A stretch of 64,000 nt of DNA. Source: Chloroflexi bacterium TSY. Its GTDB lineage: Bacteria; Chloroflexota; Anaerolineae; Caldilineales; Caldilineaceae. The notes under the pieces were generated by a model. It was not told the origin of the DNA, searched no databases, and saw nothing but the letters and a program-made list of their open reading frames with translations. Each line of letters starts with the position of its first letter. Position 1 is the stretch's first letter. The stretch covers positions 1 through 64,000 of the forward strand of contig JAHBNG010000021.1 of NCBI GenBank assembly GCA_019217005.1, given 5' to 3'. The position numbers and the translations under genes were made by a program. Shown here in pieces: positions 26,178 through 35,782 of the stretch.

Positions 26178-27092
26178 TTAGAAGCCTTCACACTGACCAT
26201 CGGCAAGTTCTGTAATGGTGTTGCCCGAGCCAGTCGGTGCGGGGCTGTTGTCCGAGCACTTTAGCGTCTCACCTGTGTTATTGACGATAGACACGCCATC
26301 ATTATTTTTGCTGACTTCTGTATCAGTAAACGTGTTGTTGGCAATGGTAACATTTTTGTTTTCGATGACAGAGAGTGACAAATCAACGTTGTCCTTGATG
26401 ACAATTGGGCCGTCGTTCTTTTCTATCTTTACATCTTCTAGCGCAAAGCTACTGCTCATGATTGTAACGCGACCATTCTCTTTGATCTCGACATCGCTGC
26501 CAAGAGATGATTGTGTGATCTTCACGTTTCCGTCATTTTCAACAAACTTTGTATCGCTGTCGGTCGTCACGTTGTTCAAGGTAACATTGCCGGAACTTTT
26601 CTCGACAGTGACATCACTCAGGGTTGAGTCCTTGACAATGACATTGCCTTGCTGCTCGATCACCTTCAAATCGCCAGACCCCGATGTTGCGCCGATTACG
26701 CGCACAGTGCCGGTACCCTTCTCGACGGAAATCGTGCCGTCAACGGTTGCGCCGGCGCCTACCGTAAGGTCTCCTGATTCCTTTAGTGAAACACTGCCCA
26801 GCACCGCCACGCTCTGCAACTTGATCGTGCCACCAGATTCCGCCTCGATGCTGCCATCAACCTGTGTATTATTCTTGACAGTAAGCTGACCACCGCTCGT
26901 TACAAGTACCGAACCACGAACGGTTGCACCACTAAGCGTACAGGATCCACCATTCACGTTTACGTTGTCATACGTGCCGGTGAGGGTTCCTGAGCAATTG
27001 GTCTGTGCCAATGCCACGGCGGGCAGCGTCAACATCAAAACTAGCGCCAACGGAGCAAATTTCAATATGGTCTTCAAGTTCATCTTCTGCAT
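26178..27092 (-). CDS. Secreted beta-helix-like repetitive protein
   Basis: A signal peptide (LALVLMLTLPAVALAQ) precedes about 13 degenerate repeats of roughly 18-21 residues with the pattern [hydrophobic]xVxxxxGxVxIxxxT (for example GNVIVKDSTLSDVTVEKSSGN). This is the spacing of a right-handed parallel beta-helix or bactofilin-like fold. Cysteines occur near both ends (NCSGTL, SCTLSG, LKCSDN, GQCEGF) and may cap the helix by disulphides. It is probably an exported structural or surface protein. ATG 27092 or 27083 are both possible starts. It appears to be monocistronic. Confidence 0.7.
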   Translation of the reverse strand: MQKMNLKTILKFAPLALVLMLTLPAVALAQTNCSGTLTGTYDNVNVNGGSCTLSGATVRGSVLVTSGGQLTVKNNTQVDGSIEAESGGTIKLQSVAVLGSVSLKESGDLTVGAGATVDGTISVEKGTGTVRVIGATSGSGDLKVIEQQGNVIVKDSTLSDVTVEKSSGNVTLNNVTTDSDTKFVENDGNVKITQSSLGSDVEIKENGRVTIMSSSFALEDVKIEKNDGPIVIKDNVDLSLSVIENKNVTIANNTFTDTEVSKNNDGVSIVNNTGETLKCSDNSPAPTGSGNTITELADGQCEGF

Positions 27093-27314
27093 GAATGTGT
27101 CCTCAATTTAAGAATAAGTAGAGCGCACTGGGTCGCACTGAGCCAATCCATGATCGGCAATGGTCACGGACCACGCCTCAGATGGGTGCAGTCAACCAAG
27201 TATTGTTGAATGGATATACACAACTATAACATTCTTTCTCGACTAAAAAGTGTTATTTTATGGCGCTGCTCAGTATATTATTCTTGACTAGAAAAGTCCT
27301 GCTTTAATTTCAAT

Positions 27315-28076
27315 CTACTTTTCGCGTGCCCCTGTGATAAGGTCCGCGATATCCTGCTGTGTCAATTCACCTTTGCGATAGGTTCCTACTTTAACGCCGT
27401 GGCGGATAATGGTGTAGCTGTCGGAGACTTGATAGATGTGGTTCACATTGTGGGTGATAAAGATCACAGGAAGCCCTTTGGCTTTGGCGTTTTCAATATA
27501 GGTTAGCACTTTGTTGGTCTCTGCCACAGAAAGCGCGGAAGTTGGTTCATCTAAAATCAGCAGCTTGGCTCCGAAATGAATGGCGCGGCCGATGGCAATC
27601 GACTGCCGTTCGCCGCCAGAGAGCGTCCCCACATTTTCCTCGGCAGAACGAATCTCAATACCAATGTCGTGGAGCGCAGCGCGACACTCTTGGCGCATCT
27701 GTGCGCGGTGCAGCCATTTGATCGGCCCGATATTTGTCGCATGCTCCCGACCCAGGAAAAAGTTACGCCAAATGCTCATTAATGGCACGAGAGCCAAATC
27801 CTGATAAACCGTCTCAATCCCTAATGCACGTGCATCAGCGGGCGAGTTGATGTTGACGCGCTGCCCGTCAAAATGGATTTTACCACTCGTCGGCGTGTGG
27901 ACACCGGTTAACACCTTGATCAACGTCGATTTTCCTGCACCGTTGTCACCCATCAGGGCGCGGACTTCGCCTTTGCGCACGTTGAAATCAACGCCCCGCA
28001 ACGCCTCGACCGTACCAAAGCGGCGGACTATATTTTTCATCGAAACGACGACAGGTTGTTCAGTCTCTTGTGCCAT
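27315..28076 (-). CDS. Sugar-type (CUT2) ABC transporter ATPase, single NBD
   Basis: 253 residues, FrcA-like: Walker A GDNGAGKST, Q-loop VYQDLALVP, signature LSGGERQSIAIGRAI, Walker B LLILDEPTSALS and switch histidine FITHN. RbsA-type proteins carry two NBDs; this one has a single domain, so a homodimer would serve the two permeases encoded upstream. It is the last gene of the lacI-permease-SBP-permease-ATPase array. In the ancestral arrangement the permease 1 stop codon (28097) lay about 20 bp before its start; an IS1380-type element now separates them. Confidence 0.92.
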   Translation of the reverse strand: MAQETEQPVVVSMKNIVRRFGTVEALRGVDFNVRKGEVRALMGDNGAGKSTLIKVLTGVHTPTSGKIHFDGQRVNINSPADARALGIETVYQDLALVPLMSIWRNFFLGREHATNIGPIKWLHRAQMRQECRAALHDIGIEIRSAEENVGTLSGGERQSIAIGRAIHFGAKLLILDEPTSALSVAETNKVLTYIENAKAKGLPVIFITHNVNHIYQVSDSYTIIRHGVKVGTYRKGELTQQDIADLITGAREK

Positions 28077-28275
28077 AATGTTTATCCAGGTACTTATTAT
28101 GATCTTGATCTTCTGCGCAGATAATCATTGAAACCTTATTTTTGCGCAACGGGAAGGGAATTCTATTCGTTGACGCAATAAGAGCCTGATTCTATTCGAT
28201 CAAATTCGTCAAAATGCCGAAAAAAGGATAGCCTCAAAGAAATTCATTAGAGATACCCGATCCAAGGAGGCATTC

Positions 28276-29695
28276 ATGGCAATAGAATTCGGACTAACGA
28301 ACGAGATCAGCAATACTCAGTATGCACCATTAGCTGCGTTGCTGGCACACTACCATCAAGAGAAAGTGCTAACTGCGTTGAAGAAGATCGAAATACCGGT
28401 CAAAACGTATGAATATACACCAGCAAGTAAGTTGGAACAGGTGCTGGTTAGCATATTATGTGGTTGCGCAACGCTGACTGAGTTCAATACAAAGGTCAGA
28501 CCAGAAAGACTTCTTGCGAAATTTATGGGATGGAGCAGCAGTGAGCAATCAAATATGTCTCGTACATTAGACGCCTAACTCTAATGAATATCGGTAGAGT
28601 GCGGTCAGCGAAATCTGCAAACCTCTAAGCCAAATACACAACCACGATTGGCGAGGGTTCTTGTGGTTAGACTTTGACCTATCCGGATTACCATGCGGCA
28701 AAAAGGCACAGAAAAGTCAAAAAGGCTATTTTAGCGGCAAAAAAACGCAACAGGACGCCAATTGGTCCGTGTAAGTTCGGTTAAATACCATGAAACGGTT
28801 TGGTCAGACCTCTATCCAGGAGTCAGCATACAGCTCCATCGTTTCAGCCAGCCGTGCTTGCCACGGAAAGTTCATTAGAGTTAGACGAGAAAAAACGCGA
28901 GCGCGAGTCGTCTGGCGCACCGATGGCGGTGCAGGTAGTGAAAATATTCGGTGGCTGCTCAGCCGCAACTATCAATTTATGATGAAGGGCAACTCCAACC
29001 GTCGTGCCCATCTGTGGGCGCAACAGGTGACTCGATGGGATCCTTGCGGTGACGTCTTTCTGGCTGAAATTCCATCACCTATCAAGTTTAATCGCCCTGT
29101 ACGCATTTTTCTCAAAAAAAGAGTGAAAAACGAGCAAATTTGGGGGTGGTTCAGAATTAGGTTTACACTTTTGATACATAGACAAAAATCTATATGAGGT
29201 CATTTTCTGCCTGAGCATGGCTCAAATTAGAAAATATAAACATCTTTTCTCTTTGCAAAAATGTAAACCTAATTGTCCGCCTAAAATGAACCACCCCCAA
29301 ATTTGTGTCAGTTACTACATTTCGACCATCAAATTGCCATCCAAGCGTCACTTCATTTCATATTATGACAATCGAGGTGCGGCTGAAATCGAACAATTCG
29401 TAATGATAAATGGGGTTACACTTAGCTTCTCGTCCAAGACCCTATTTCTAGCTCAAAATCTCTTATCCTTTTGGCTGATTTGACGCATAATTTGATAGGC
29501 CATTTCATCAGCAAGCTCTCGTGGATACTAGATTTGAACCTTTCCGGCAGAAACAGAATTGTTCGAGATCTATTACAAATACCTGGTTTTCTCTCTTTTC
29601 AGAACGGCTCACTTTCACGGATTGACCTGCTAAGTTCACATCCTTATTCTCGTGACCTTCTGATTTGCTTGAAATCCTATCTAGAGGCCGATTAG
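28276..29695 (+). pseudogene. IS1380-like DDE transposase, multiply frameshifted and MITE-interrupted
   Basis: N-terminal ORF MAIEFGLTNEISNTQYAPLA (28276-28578) behind AAGGAGG. Later frames give KKAQKSQKGYFSGKK-like sequence, WRTDGGAGSENIRWLL, KGNSNRRAHLWAQQVTRWD and RPVRIFLKKRVKNEQI; after the MITE come STIKLPSKRHFISYYDNRGAAEIEQF, LADLTHNL and RIVRDLLQIPGFLSFQ. The D (DGGxGS) and E (AEIEQF) regions fit an IS1380/IS4-type transposase. At least five frame breaks plus the MITE make it inactive. Confidence 0.8.
29143..29297 (+). mobile_element. 155-bp MITE, copy 4 (forward)
   Basis: Inserted in the IS1380-like transposase with a perfect 8-bp duplication, CAAATTTG (29135-29142 and 29298-29305). 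Nearly identical to copy 1. Confidence 0.92.
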
Positions 29696-29765
29696 AAACC
29701 CCCTCTAGTTGCATGAACGAATAGAATCACGCTCTCGTTGCGCAAAAATAAGGTGAAAATGACGG

Positions 29766-29920
29766 GGGGTGGTTCATTTTAGGCGGACAATTAGGTTTAC
29801 ATTTTTGCAAAGAGAAAAGATGTTTATATTTTCTAATTTGAGCCATGCTCAGGCAGAAAATGACCTCATATAGATTTTTGTCTATGTATCAAAAGTGTAA
29901 ACCTAATTCTGAACCACCCC
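29766..29920 (-). mobile_element. 155-bp MITE, copy 5 (reverse)
   Basis: Inserted in the last codons of permease 1, 12 bp outside the IS1380-like element, with the perfect 8-bp duplication AATGACGG (29758-29765 and 29921-29928). Confidence 0.92.
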
Positions 29921-30964
29921 AATGACGGCTCCAATAATGGCTACACCAACGACAGCCAAGAAATTATCAGCTGGGATAAAGGGAATCTTGAGAAGAATCA
30001 CGGCAGAACGCAACACGTTGAGCAGCAAGATACCAATTAGCGCGCCCCAAACGCTGCCCGAACCACCGGTAAGTAATGCACCACCTACAACCGAAGCGGC
30101 AATCGCCGTCAGCTCTATTCCGGCCTGTTCGGCAACCCGTACACTAGCAAATTGACTAAAGGAGACAATTCCGGCCAGACCAGCCATCAGACCGCTGATC
30201 ATGAAGGCCATGACTCGCACGCGCGCGGCGCGAATCCCTTGTGCCATTGCGGCACCGGTATTCCCACCGACAGCAAAGAGATGGTTGCCGAAGCGGGTGC
30301 GAATGAGAATCAGTTCAAAGATGACAACCGCCACGACAAGCCAAACAATTGACGTTCTAAAGTTGGCTCGGCCAATCGGCTCGAGTAGGTCATTGAGCCA
30401 GTCAAAGCGCCCATTGAAAATCTCAAACGCAAGTGGCTTGTTTACCACCTGCAACAAAGTTCCGCCAGCTGCAATCCAAACCAAGCCGCGATAGATCTGG
30501 TGCGTTCCCAGCGTAACAATGAATGATGGTATTTCGGTCGATATGCGCAACAAGCCATTGAGTAGCCCCATCAACATAGGCACAAGCAACGCGAAGAGGA
30601 TTCCCAAAAAAACGCTGCCATTCTCTACCCCAACCGGTAACCCTATCGCCTCCGCGATATAGGTAATCCGCATGTCGGCACCCGTTGAAATCGCTCCAAA
30701 TATATACCCGCCCATCGCCAGCATAGGACCTACAGAAAGGTCAAATTCACCACCGATCATCAAGAGTGTTACACCAATGGTCACAAAACCCGAAATTGCA
30801 ATGGCAGAGACAATACCCGACGTGGTGCGCAAGGTAGCAAAATTGGGCACAAGCAGTAGGCTCAACACAAAGATAGCCACTAAGGTCAATAGCGGGCCTG
30901 CGAATGCCTTTTCAGAGAATGTTCTTTGCAGTGCTGACTGCCAAGTAGTGCCGCTACTCATCAT
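29903..30964 (-). CDS. Sugar ABC transporter permease 1 (RbsC-like), C-terminus altered by MITE
   Basis: About 353 residues with 9-10 membrane helices and the BPD_transp_2 hallmarks LMIGGEFDLSVGPMLAMGG, GLLRISTEIPSFIVTLGT, FAVGGNTGAAMAQGI and VVGGALLTGGSGSVWG. The present stop codon (VVQN) comes from a MITE. Removing the MITE, the IS1380-like element and one copy of each target duplication restores ...GAVIFNDYLRRRSRS and a stop at 28097, a normal RbsC-type C-terminus. Only about 12 terminal residues are changed, so the protein may still work. It is transcribed after the binding protein (41-bp gap). Confidence 0.88.
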   Translation of the reverse strand: MMSSGTTWQSALQRTFSEKAFAGPLLTLVAIFVLSLLLVPNFATLRTTSGIVSAIAISGFVTIGVTLLMIGGEFDLSVGPMLAMGGYIFGAISTGADMRITYIAEAIGLPVGVENGSVFLGILFALLVPMLMGLLNGLLRISTEIPSFIVTLGTHQIYRGLVWIAAGGTLLQVVNKPLAFEIFNGRFDWLNDLLEPIGRANFRTSIVWLVVAVVIFELILIRTRFGNHLFAVGGNTGAAMAQGIRAARVRVMAFMISGLMAGLAGIVSFSQFASVRVAEQAGIELTAIAASVVGGALLTGGSGSVWGALIGILLLNVLRSAVILLKIPFIPADNFLAVVGVAIIGAVIGVVQN

Positions 30965-31005
30965 TATCTCTCATGCTCTTGGAAGATTGTATGCTGACTA
31001 GCTAA

Positions 31006-32916
31006 CTAACGATAGGTACCTGCCAATTCGGTAACAATATCAATATTGTCTTGGGTAACGAAACCAGGACCTGTTGGCGTGATGCCGCCGGCCGGGGTGA
31101 TACCCTGACGTTTGCCCAAGGCTAGATACATAACGCTATTATAGCCTTGCAGGTAAGGCTGCTGATCAACACCAAATTGGGTAACGCCGCTCTGAATGTT
31201 GGCAACAATCTGCTCGCTCAGGTCAAAGGTGCCGTGGATGAATTCATCTGCGCCCAAGCCTTCATTATCCAGGAAGGCATAGAAAGGCGTCGCACCATTC
31301 GGACCCAGCGTCATGAAGATGTCGGTGTCCGGATTGGCCGCGTAATAGTCACCGATGATGGCGGTAGATTCTGCTGGATCGTTGTTGATGGCCAGCACTT
31401 CAGCATCAATGCCAGCTTCAGCCAGTGCATCGGTGAAACCCTGGCAGCGAGCATCCAAACCGGTATGGCCAACGCCCTGATTTAAGCAGACGCCGCGGGT
31501 GCCACCACCATTTGCGAGCAGAATCTTTGCACCGTTGTAACCACCAGCATATTCGTCCTGCCCAATGTAGGTCGAGTAGGGAATACCATCCGCGTCTGGG
31601 CCAGAACCAGCATTGTAGACCACTACCGGAATGCCCTGATCGAGTGCGCTATTGACTGCATCCGCAAAGAGAACGGGATCGGGAACGGTCGTCATGATAC
31701 CATCTGGAGCACCAGCAACGGCTTGCTCCAACATGGAAACTTCTTTGTCCAGATCAAACTCATCCGGAGCGAGCAAGGTTAGGTTCACACCCATGGCCTC
31801 TGCGGCATCGTTCATGCCCTGTTGCACCACACACCAGAAGGAATCCCATGCACACTCACCATGCTGTACGGCAAAGATGTTGACCTCAGCTTCGGGATCG
31901 GGTGGGTTTTCAAGCATGGCCACATCGACAAAGCCAGGACCGGTGGCTGTCACACCAGATGCAGGGGCAACACCATACTTAATTAAGTGATGTAGGATGG
32001 TTACACTGCCGTAACCCTGCAGGTAAGGCTGTTGGTTGATGCCAAATTGGGTTACACCGCTCAGAATATTGGCCTCAATTTGTTCGCCCAGATCGAAGGT
32101 GCCGTGAATGAACTCATCTTCACCCAAACCTTCGTTGTCCAAGAAAGCATAGAAGGGCGTAGCCCCATTCGGACCCAGCGTCATGAAGATATCGGTGTCC
32201 GGATTGGCTGCGTAGTAGTCACCGATGATCGCGGTAGATTCTGCCGGATCGTTGTTGATGGCCACAACTTCACTCTCCAAACCTGCTTCAGCCAGTGCAT
32301 CGGCAAAGCCCTGACAGCGAGCATCGAGACCGGTGTGGCCAACTTGCTGATTCAGGCAGACGCCGCGGGTGCCACCACCGGCAGCGATCAAACGCTTGCC
32401 ACCCAGGTAGCCACCTGCGTACTCGTCCTGACCAACATAGGTCAAATAGGGGATTCCATCAGCTTCAGGCCCAGAACCAGCATTGTAAACCACTACAGGA
32501 ATGCCCTGATCAATCGCGCTGTTGACGGCATCGCCAAATAGAACAGGATCGGGAACTGTGGTCATAATGCCGTCGGGTTGCGCGGCAACGGCCTGTTCGA
32601 GCATGGAGACTTCCTTATCCAGATCGAACTCGTCTGGCGCGAGCAAAGTTAGATCTACGCCCAGATCCTCGGCTGCATCCATCATGCCTTCCTGAACCGT
32701 GCACCAGAAAGAATCCCAGGCACATTCACCATGTTGTACGGCAAAGATCACAACCGCATCGCCATCGGCCATCGCGTCGCTACCAGAATCTTCGCTGGCT
32801 GCTTCACCACCGCTGTCACCGCCGTCGCCAGCCGCCGGCGCATCGGCCCCGGCGCAGGCTGCAACGAGAAGCGACAAGATACATAGGAATGCGAACATCT
32901 TTGTCATTTTCCTCAT
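31006..32916 (-). CDS. Double-domain sugar-binding lipoprotein (two tandem periplasmic-binding domains)
   Basis: I chose ATG 32916 because GGAG lies six bases before it. The lipoprotein signal ends LLVAAC (Cys21), followed by an acidic Gly/Ser linker. Two near-identical Peripla_BP_4 domains follow, about residues 55-340 and 345-632. Both contain FAVQHGECAWDSFWC, LTLLAPDEFDLDKEVSMLEQAV, DGIMTTVPDP, TRGVCLNQ.VGHTGLDARCQGF and TDIFMTLGPNGATPFYAFLDN. Usual members have one such domain (about 330 residues). The similarity extends to the DNA, so the duplication is fairly recent. It would deliver a sugar or sugar-like ligand to permeases 1 and 2. Confidence 0.92.
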   Translation of the reverse strand: MRKMTKMFAFLCILSLLVAACAGADAPAAGDGGDSGGEAASEDSGSDAMADGDAVVIFAVQHGECAWDSFWCTVQEGMMDAAEDLGVDLTLLAPDEFDLDKEVSMLEQAVAAQPDGIMTTVPDPVLFGDAVNSAIDQGIPVVVYNAGSGPEADGIPYLTYVGQDEYAGGYLGGKRLIAAGGGTRGVCLNQQVGHTGLDARCQGFADALAEAGLESEVVAINNDPAESTAIIGDYYAANPDTDIFMTLGPNGATPFYAFLDNEGLGEDEFIHGTFDLGEQIEANILSGVTQFGINQQPYLQGYGSVTILHHLIKYGVAPASGVTATGPGFVDVAMLENPPDPEAEVNIFAVQHGECAWDSFWCVVQQGMNDAAEAMGVNLTLLAPDEFDLDKEVSMLEQAVAGAPDGIMTTVPDPVLFADAVNSALDQGIPVVVYNAGSGPDADGIPYSTYIGQDEYAGGYNGAKILLANGGGTRGVCLNQGVGHTGLDARCQGFTDALAEAGIDAEVLAINNDPAESTAIIGDYYAANPDTDIFMTLGPNGATPFYAFLDNEGLGADEFIHGTFDLSEQIVANIQSGVTQFGVDQQPYLQGYNSVMYLALGKRQGITPAGGITPTGPGFVTQDNIDIVTELAGTYR

Positions 32917-33037
32917 AATCATCTCCAAAGGTGTCTACAAATTAGTTGAATAGTTTCATTGTGCTCATATGGACAGAAGTCTAATCCTTCCAAAAAAGTA
33001 GCAATTTCAACTGCATATCAGTATGAGCTGTTTATTG

Positions 33038-33234
33038 TAAGGAGTTCAAAACTGACTCTCCTTAGTCACAATATATACTGCACTCGCTCGTAGAGGAGAA
33101 TGAATTCGCCTATTTTACTCGGCTGAATGCTGTCAAATTCATTCTCATCTATGGCAGTGCAGAGTATACTTATCCAGAAAAGTTCCGTACACCATCTGCC
33201 AGATGGGACAAAACTTTTCTGGAGGTCTATACTG
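33038..33234. repeat. Cluster of three palindromes between permease 2 and the binding-protein gene
   Basis: The 324-bp gap has no gene but three stem-loops. (1) TAAGGAG / CTCCTTA at 33038-33064. (2) An interrupted palindrome 33072-33169 whose core GAGAATGAATT / AATTCATTCTC is perfect and whose outer arms match (TATACTGCACT / AGTGCAGAGTATA). (3) TATCCAGAAAAGTTCCGT / ACAAAACTTTTCTGGA at 33170-33224, a diverged copy of the element at 15127. They could attenuate transcription between the two genes or be inserted elements. Confidence 0.6.
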
Positions 33235-33240
33235 GATCAT

Positions 33241-34134
33241 TTATCCACGCTGACGACTTAAGTAGGTGTTGCTGATCACAGCAAAAATTAAGATAAGCCC
33301 CAACGTAGCTTGAAACAACTGCACATCCACCCCAACCAAGATAAGGCCTTGTTCCACCATCTGCAGCAGCAGAATACCCAGGGCTGCACCAACAATAGTG
33401 CCATATCCACCAGCAAGCCAGATGCCGCCAATGACGCAGGATGCAACCGCAATCAGTTCCCACCCTTCGCCATGCCGTGGATTCACAGAGGGGCGCAAGC
33501 TAAATTGAATGATGCCTGCAAATCCCGCCAGCATGGCCGTGATAATAAAATTTGCGATAATGACTCGACCAGTTTTCACTCCTTGAGCAATGGCTGCTGC
33601 TCGATTGCCTCCCGTTGCATAGACCCAACTGCCGTAGCGCATCCGAGTCATGATGATGGTCGCAACAACAACGATAAGAATAAACCAGATAATTGCCATT
33701 CGTGCATTGCCAACGGGTGTATAGGCATCGTTGAGCGCATCAAATCCACCATTGAGTACAAAAAAAACTGCGGGTGATTCACCTGTATAATCGGCAATGG
33801 CCCCGTCACCAATTGCCCTGGCAACCCCACGGTAGGCTAGCAGCGTTCCTAACGTGGCGATAAATGAAGGAATCCCCGCTTTGACCACGATGAGACCGTT
33901 TATCAATCCGAGTAGTGCGCTCACAGCCAATGTTAAGCCAATGGCTATGTAGACATTCATCCCGCTATCAAGCGAGATGGCAAAAAGATAAGCTGCCACC
34001 GCAAGCGTAGAGCCAACAGAAAGGTCAAATTCGCCTGAAATCATCAACATCGCGACACCGACGACAAAAATCCCTTTTACGCTGGCAATGGTGATGATAT
34101 TGCTGAGTGAGACGAATGAGAGAAAGTTATCAGC
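33241..34134 (-). pseudogene. Sugar ABC transporter permease 2 (RbsC-like), main part
   Basis: About 298 residues of a second BPD_transp_2 permease: VAMLMISGEFDLSVGSTLA, NGLIVVKAGIPSFIATLGTLL, YATGGNRAAAIAQGV and CVIGGIWLAGGYGTIVG. It is clearly different from permease 1. The first 22 residues of the ORF starting at 34200 come from IS copy B. The true N-terminus lies beyond the IS at 35783-35887. Splicing out the IS and one 6-bp ATCAGC copy gives in-frame LFFAIYADNFLSFVSLSNII. Without that N-terminus the first membrane helix is lost, so the gene is probably inactive. Confidence 0.88.
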
Positions 34135-34211
34135 CTTTACTTTCTGGTAAAGGCTTGAGTGACAAAGGGCAAACCGAAAGGGGCGGAAAAAAGAATCCAC
34201 CCTGAAAAAAC

Positions 34212-34366
34212 GGGGTGGTTCATTTTAGGCGGACAATTAGGTTTACATTTTTGCAAAGAGAAAAGATGTTTATATTTTCTACTTTGAGCCATGCTCAGGC
34301 AGAAAATGACCTCATATAGATTTTTATCTATGTATCAAAAGTGTAAACCTAATTCTGAACCACCCC
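34212..34366 (-). mobile_element. 155-bp MITE, copy 6 (reverse)
   Basis: Inserted near the 3' end of IS copy B with a perfect 8-bp duplication GAAAAAAC (34204-34211 and 34367-34374). Confidence 0.92.
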
Positions 34367-34406
34367 GAAAAAACGGGATAAAATGTAAAAATAGTGCTCG
34401 GCTAGT

Positions 34407-35688
34407 TTAAGCAGCGGCATTGAGGCGGCGATGAGCGAGAACGCCTTTAGGGAAATGGTGTGAAACCGAGGCCTTTTTCCGAAAGTCAGGGTCGAGTTGG
34501 TCAGGAGTTGGAAAAAGAGCACTCGAGAGAACACGGCGCAGCCTGCCGGGAGTGGATTGAGGCTCTCGATCCCAGTAGCCAGTCGGTATGGGAGGAAGAG
34601 AAGCGGCTAAATGGGAAAGAAGATTGCCAGCCAGCAGCCCCAGTTCAGGTAAGCGGAAACAAGCCTCATCGGCATGAACAAATTGACGATGTAAGCCAAT
34701 CATCTGCTTGGAAGCCAAGGGGGGATGTTCAACAGGCCAGCGTTCCAGGTAGACAAGATAAATGGTTTCAGGCTGCAAAGTCATAACGGTCGCCAAAACC
34801 AAAGGTGTGTTGTAGGCCGGATCCTGAATGACGTAAATCGAGTAGGTACGGTTGGCTGTATCCACCTTGGTTGTTCTGGGGACGAGATTGTGCCATGCTT
34901 GATAGCAAATCAGGCGACCACTATAGAAAAGCGACCAGATGAGTCCGGAGTTGTAGCCTCGAGTCGCTTTCCCTTATAGCTGCGAGAGAGCGGACGCACA
35001 ATATCACCATATTCAGGTGGTCTGCCTTTTCTTTGCGTTTGGGAACTCATTGCGGCGCACTGTGCAGTTAATGGCTTCCCGCAGGACAAATCGGTCTATG
35101 CCGCTTTCTAGCATTTCTCTGATTGTAAACCCGGCATCGACCACCGCCACTTCGTCTGACTCCAGTGATTTCTTCGTCTCTGTCAGCAGCTTTTTCCGAA
35201 ACTCACTTTCCTTTGTTCCAACCGTGCATCTCATGATTGCCTTGAGCAGTGGCACTCGCTTCCCGCCTATCTCCCCGAGCTTATCATCACTCAAAGATGA
35301 GCGCGGCAATGCCGACGAGCCGTTGAGTTATAGAGTCGGTTCACTTTCCCTTGCAGCTTCGGTCGCCAGAACCCTGTGATATCTATGCTTTTCACTCGGT
35401 ACCCTTCTAACTTTTTTTGCCTCCCATTCCCTTTCCACTTCTTCTTGCCACGACCCCAGCAGACTTGTGATATCCCATGATCCATATCGAGCTCCACCAG
35501 CTTCGCCGGAGCTCCTCATCTTCAAACCCGCTTTCTTTCAATGCGCTATGGATTGCTCCTCGACTTTTCAGAAACGACCCATTCCGCATTGCCCACATCA
35601 GACGCATTACATTTACGTTTGTTCCCATCGGCGTTACTTGCAATACATTCATCAGTACTGCTATAGTTATTTCTGGCGCGGTTAGCAT
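34407..35688 (-). pseudogene. IS transposase (copy B), frameshifted
   Basis: Segments 35688-35407, 35309-35013 and 34865-34407 correspond to the N-terminal, middle (VAVVDAGFTIREML) and C-terminal (VYLERWPVEHPPLASKQM) parts seen in copies A and C. One-base differences in A/G/C runs (for example around 35425 and 35025) break the frame. Confidence 0.8.
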
Positions 35689-35782
35689 TCCTTCCTCCTT
35701 TTTGGGTTCTCTACCTTTAGGATGAACTGCTAACCGCTTTTTGTCACATTTCTCATCTCTTTTCTTTTACCAGAAAGTAAAG

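Larger units (their letters stand above)
28134..29753 (+). mobile_element. IS1380-family-like insertion sequence carrying a MITE
   Basis: Terminal inverted repeats start CCTTATTTTTGCGCAACG at the left and, read inward from the right, the same 18 bases, with further matches (ATTCTATTCGTT.A.GCAA). The element is flanked by a 5-bp duplication TGAAA (28129-28133 and 29754-29758). A size of about 1.6 kb including the 155-bp MITE, CC...GG ends and short duplications fit the IS1380 family. It sits at the 3' end of the permease 1 gene. A MITE is inserted inside it at 29143-29297. Confidence 0.85.
34135..35782 (-). mobile_element. DDE-type IS, copy B (with a nested MITE)
   Basis: Same ends as copies A and C, in reverse orientation. 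The flanking 6-bp duplication ATCAGC lies at 34129-34134 and 35783-35788. It splits permease 2. The transposase frame is broken several times, and a 155-bp MITE is inserted at 34212-34366. Confidence 0.9.

Noticed and set aside
26215..26889. A 224-codon plus-strand ORF opposite the beta-helix gene
   Set aside because: It mirrors the repetitive minus-strand gene, which has a signal peptide and a proper start; the antisense reading has neither RBS nor family.
31147..32541. Long plus-strand ORFs opposite the double binding-protein gene
   Set aside because: They are antisense shadows of a strongly coding, duplicated gene, and they repeat only because that gene is duplicated.
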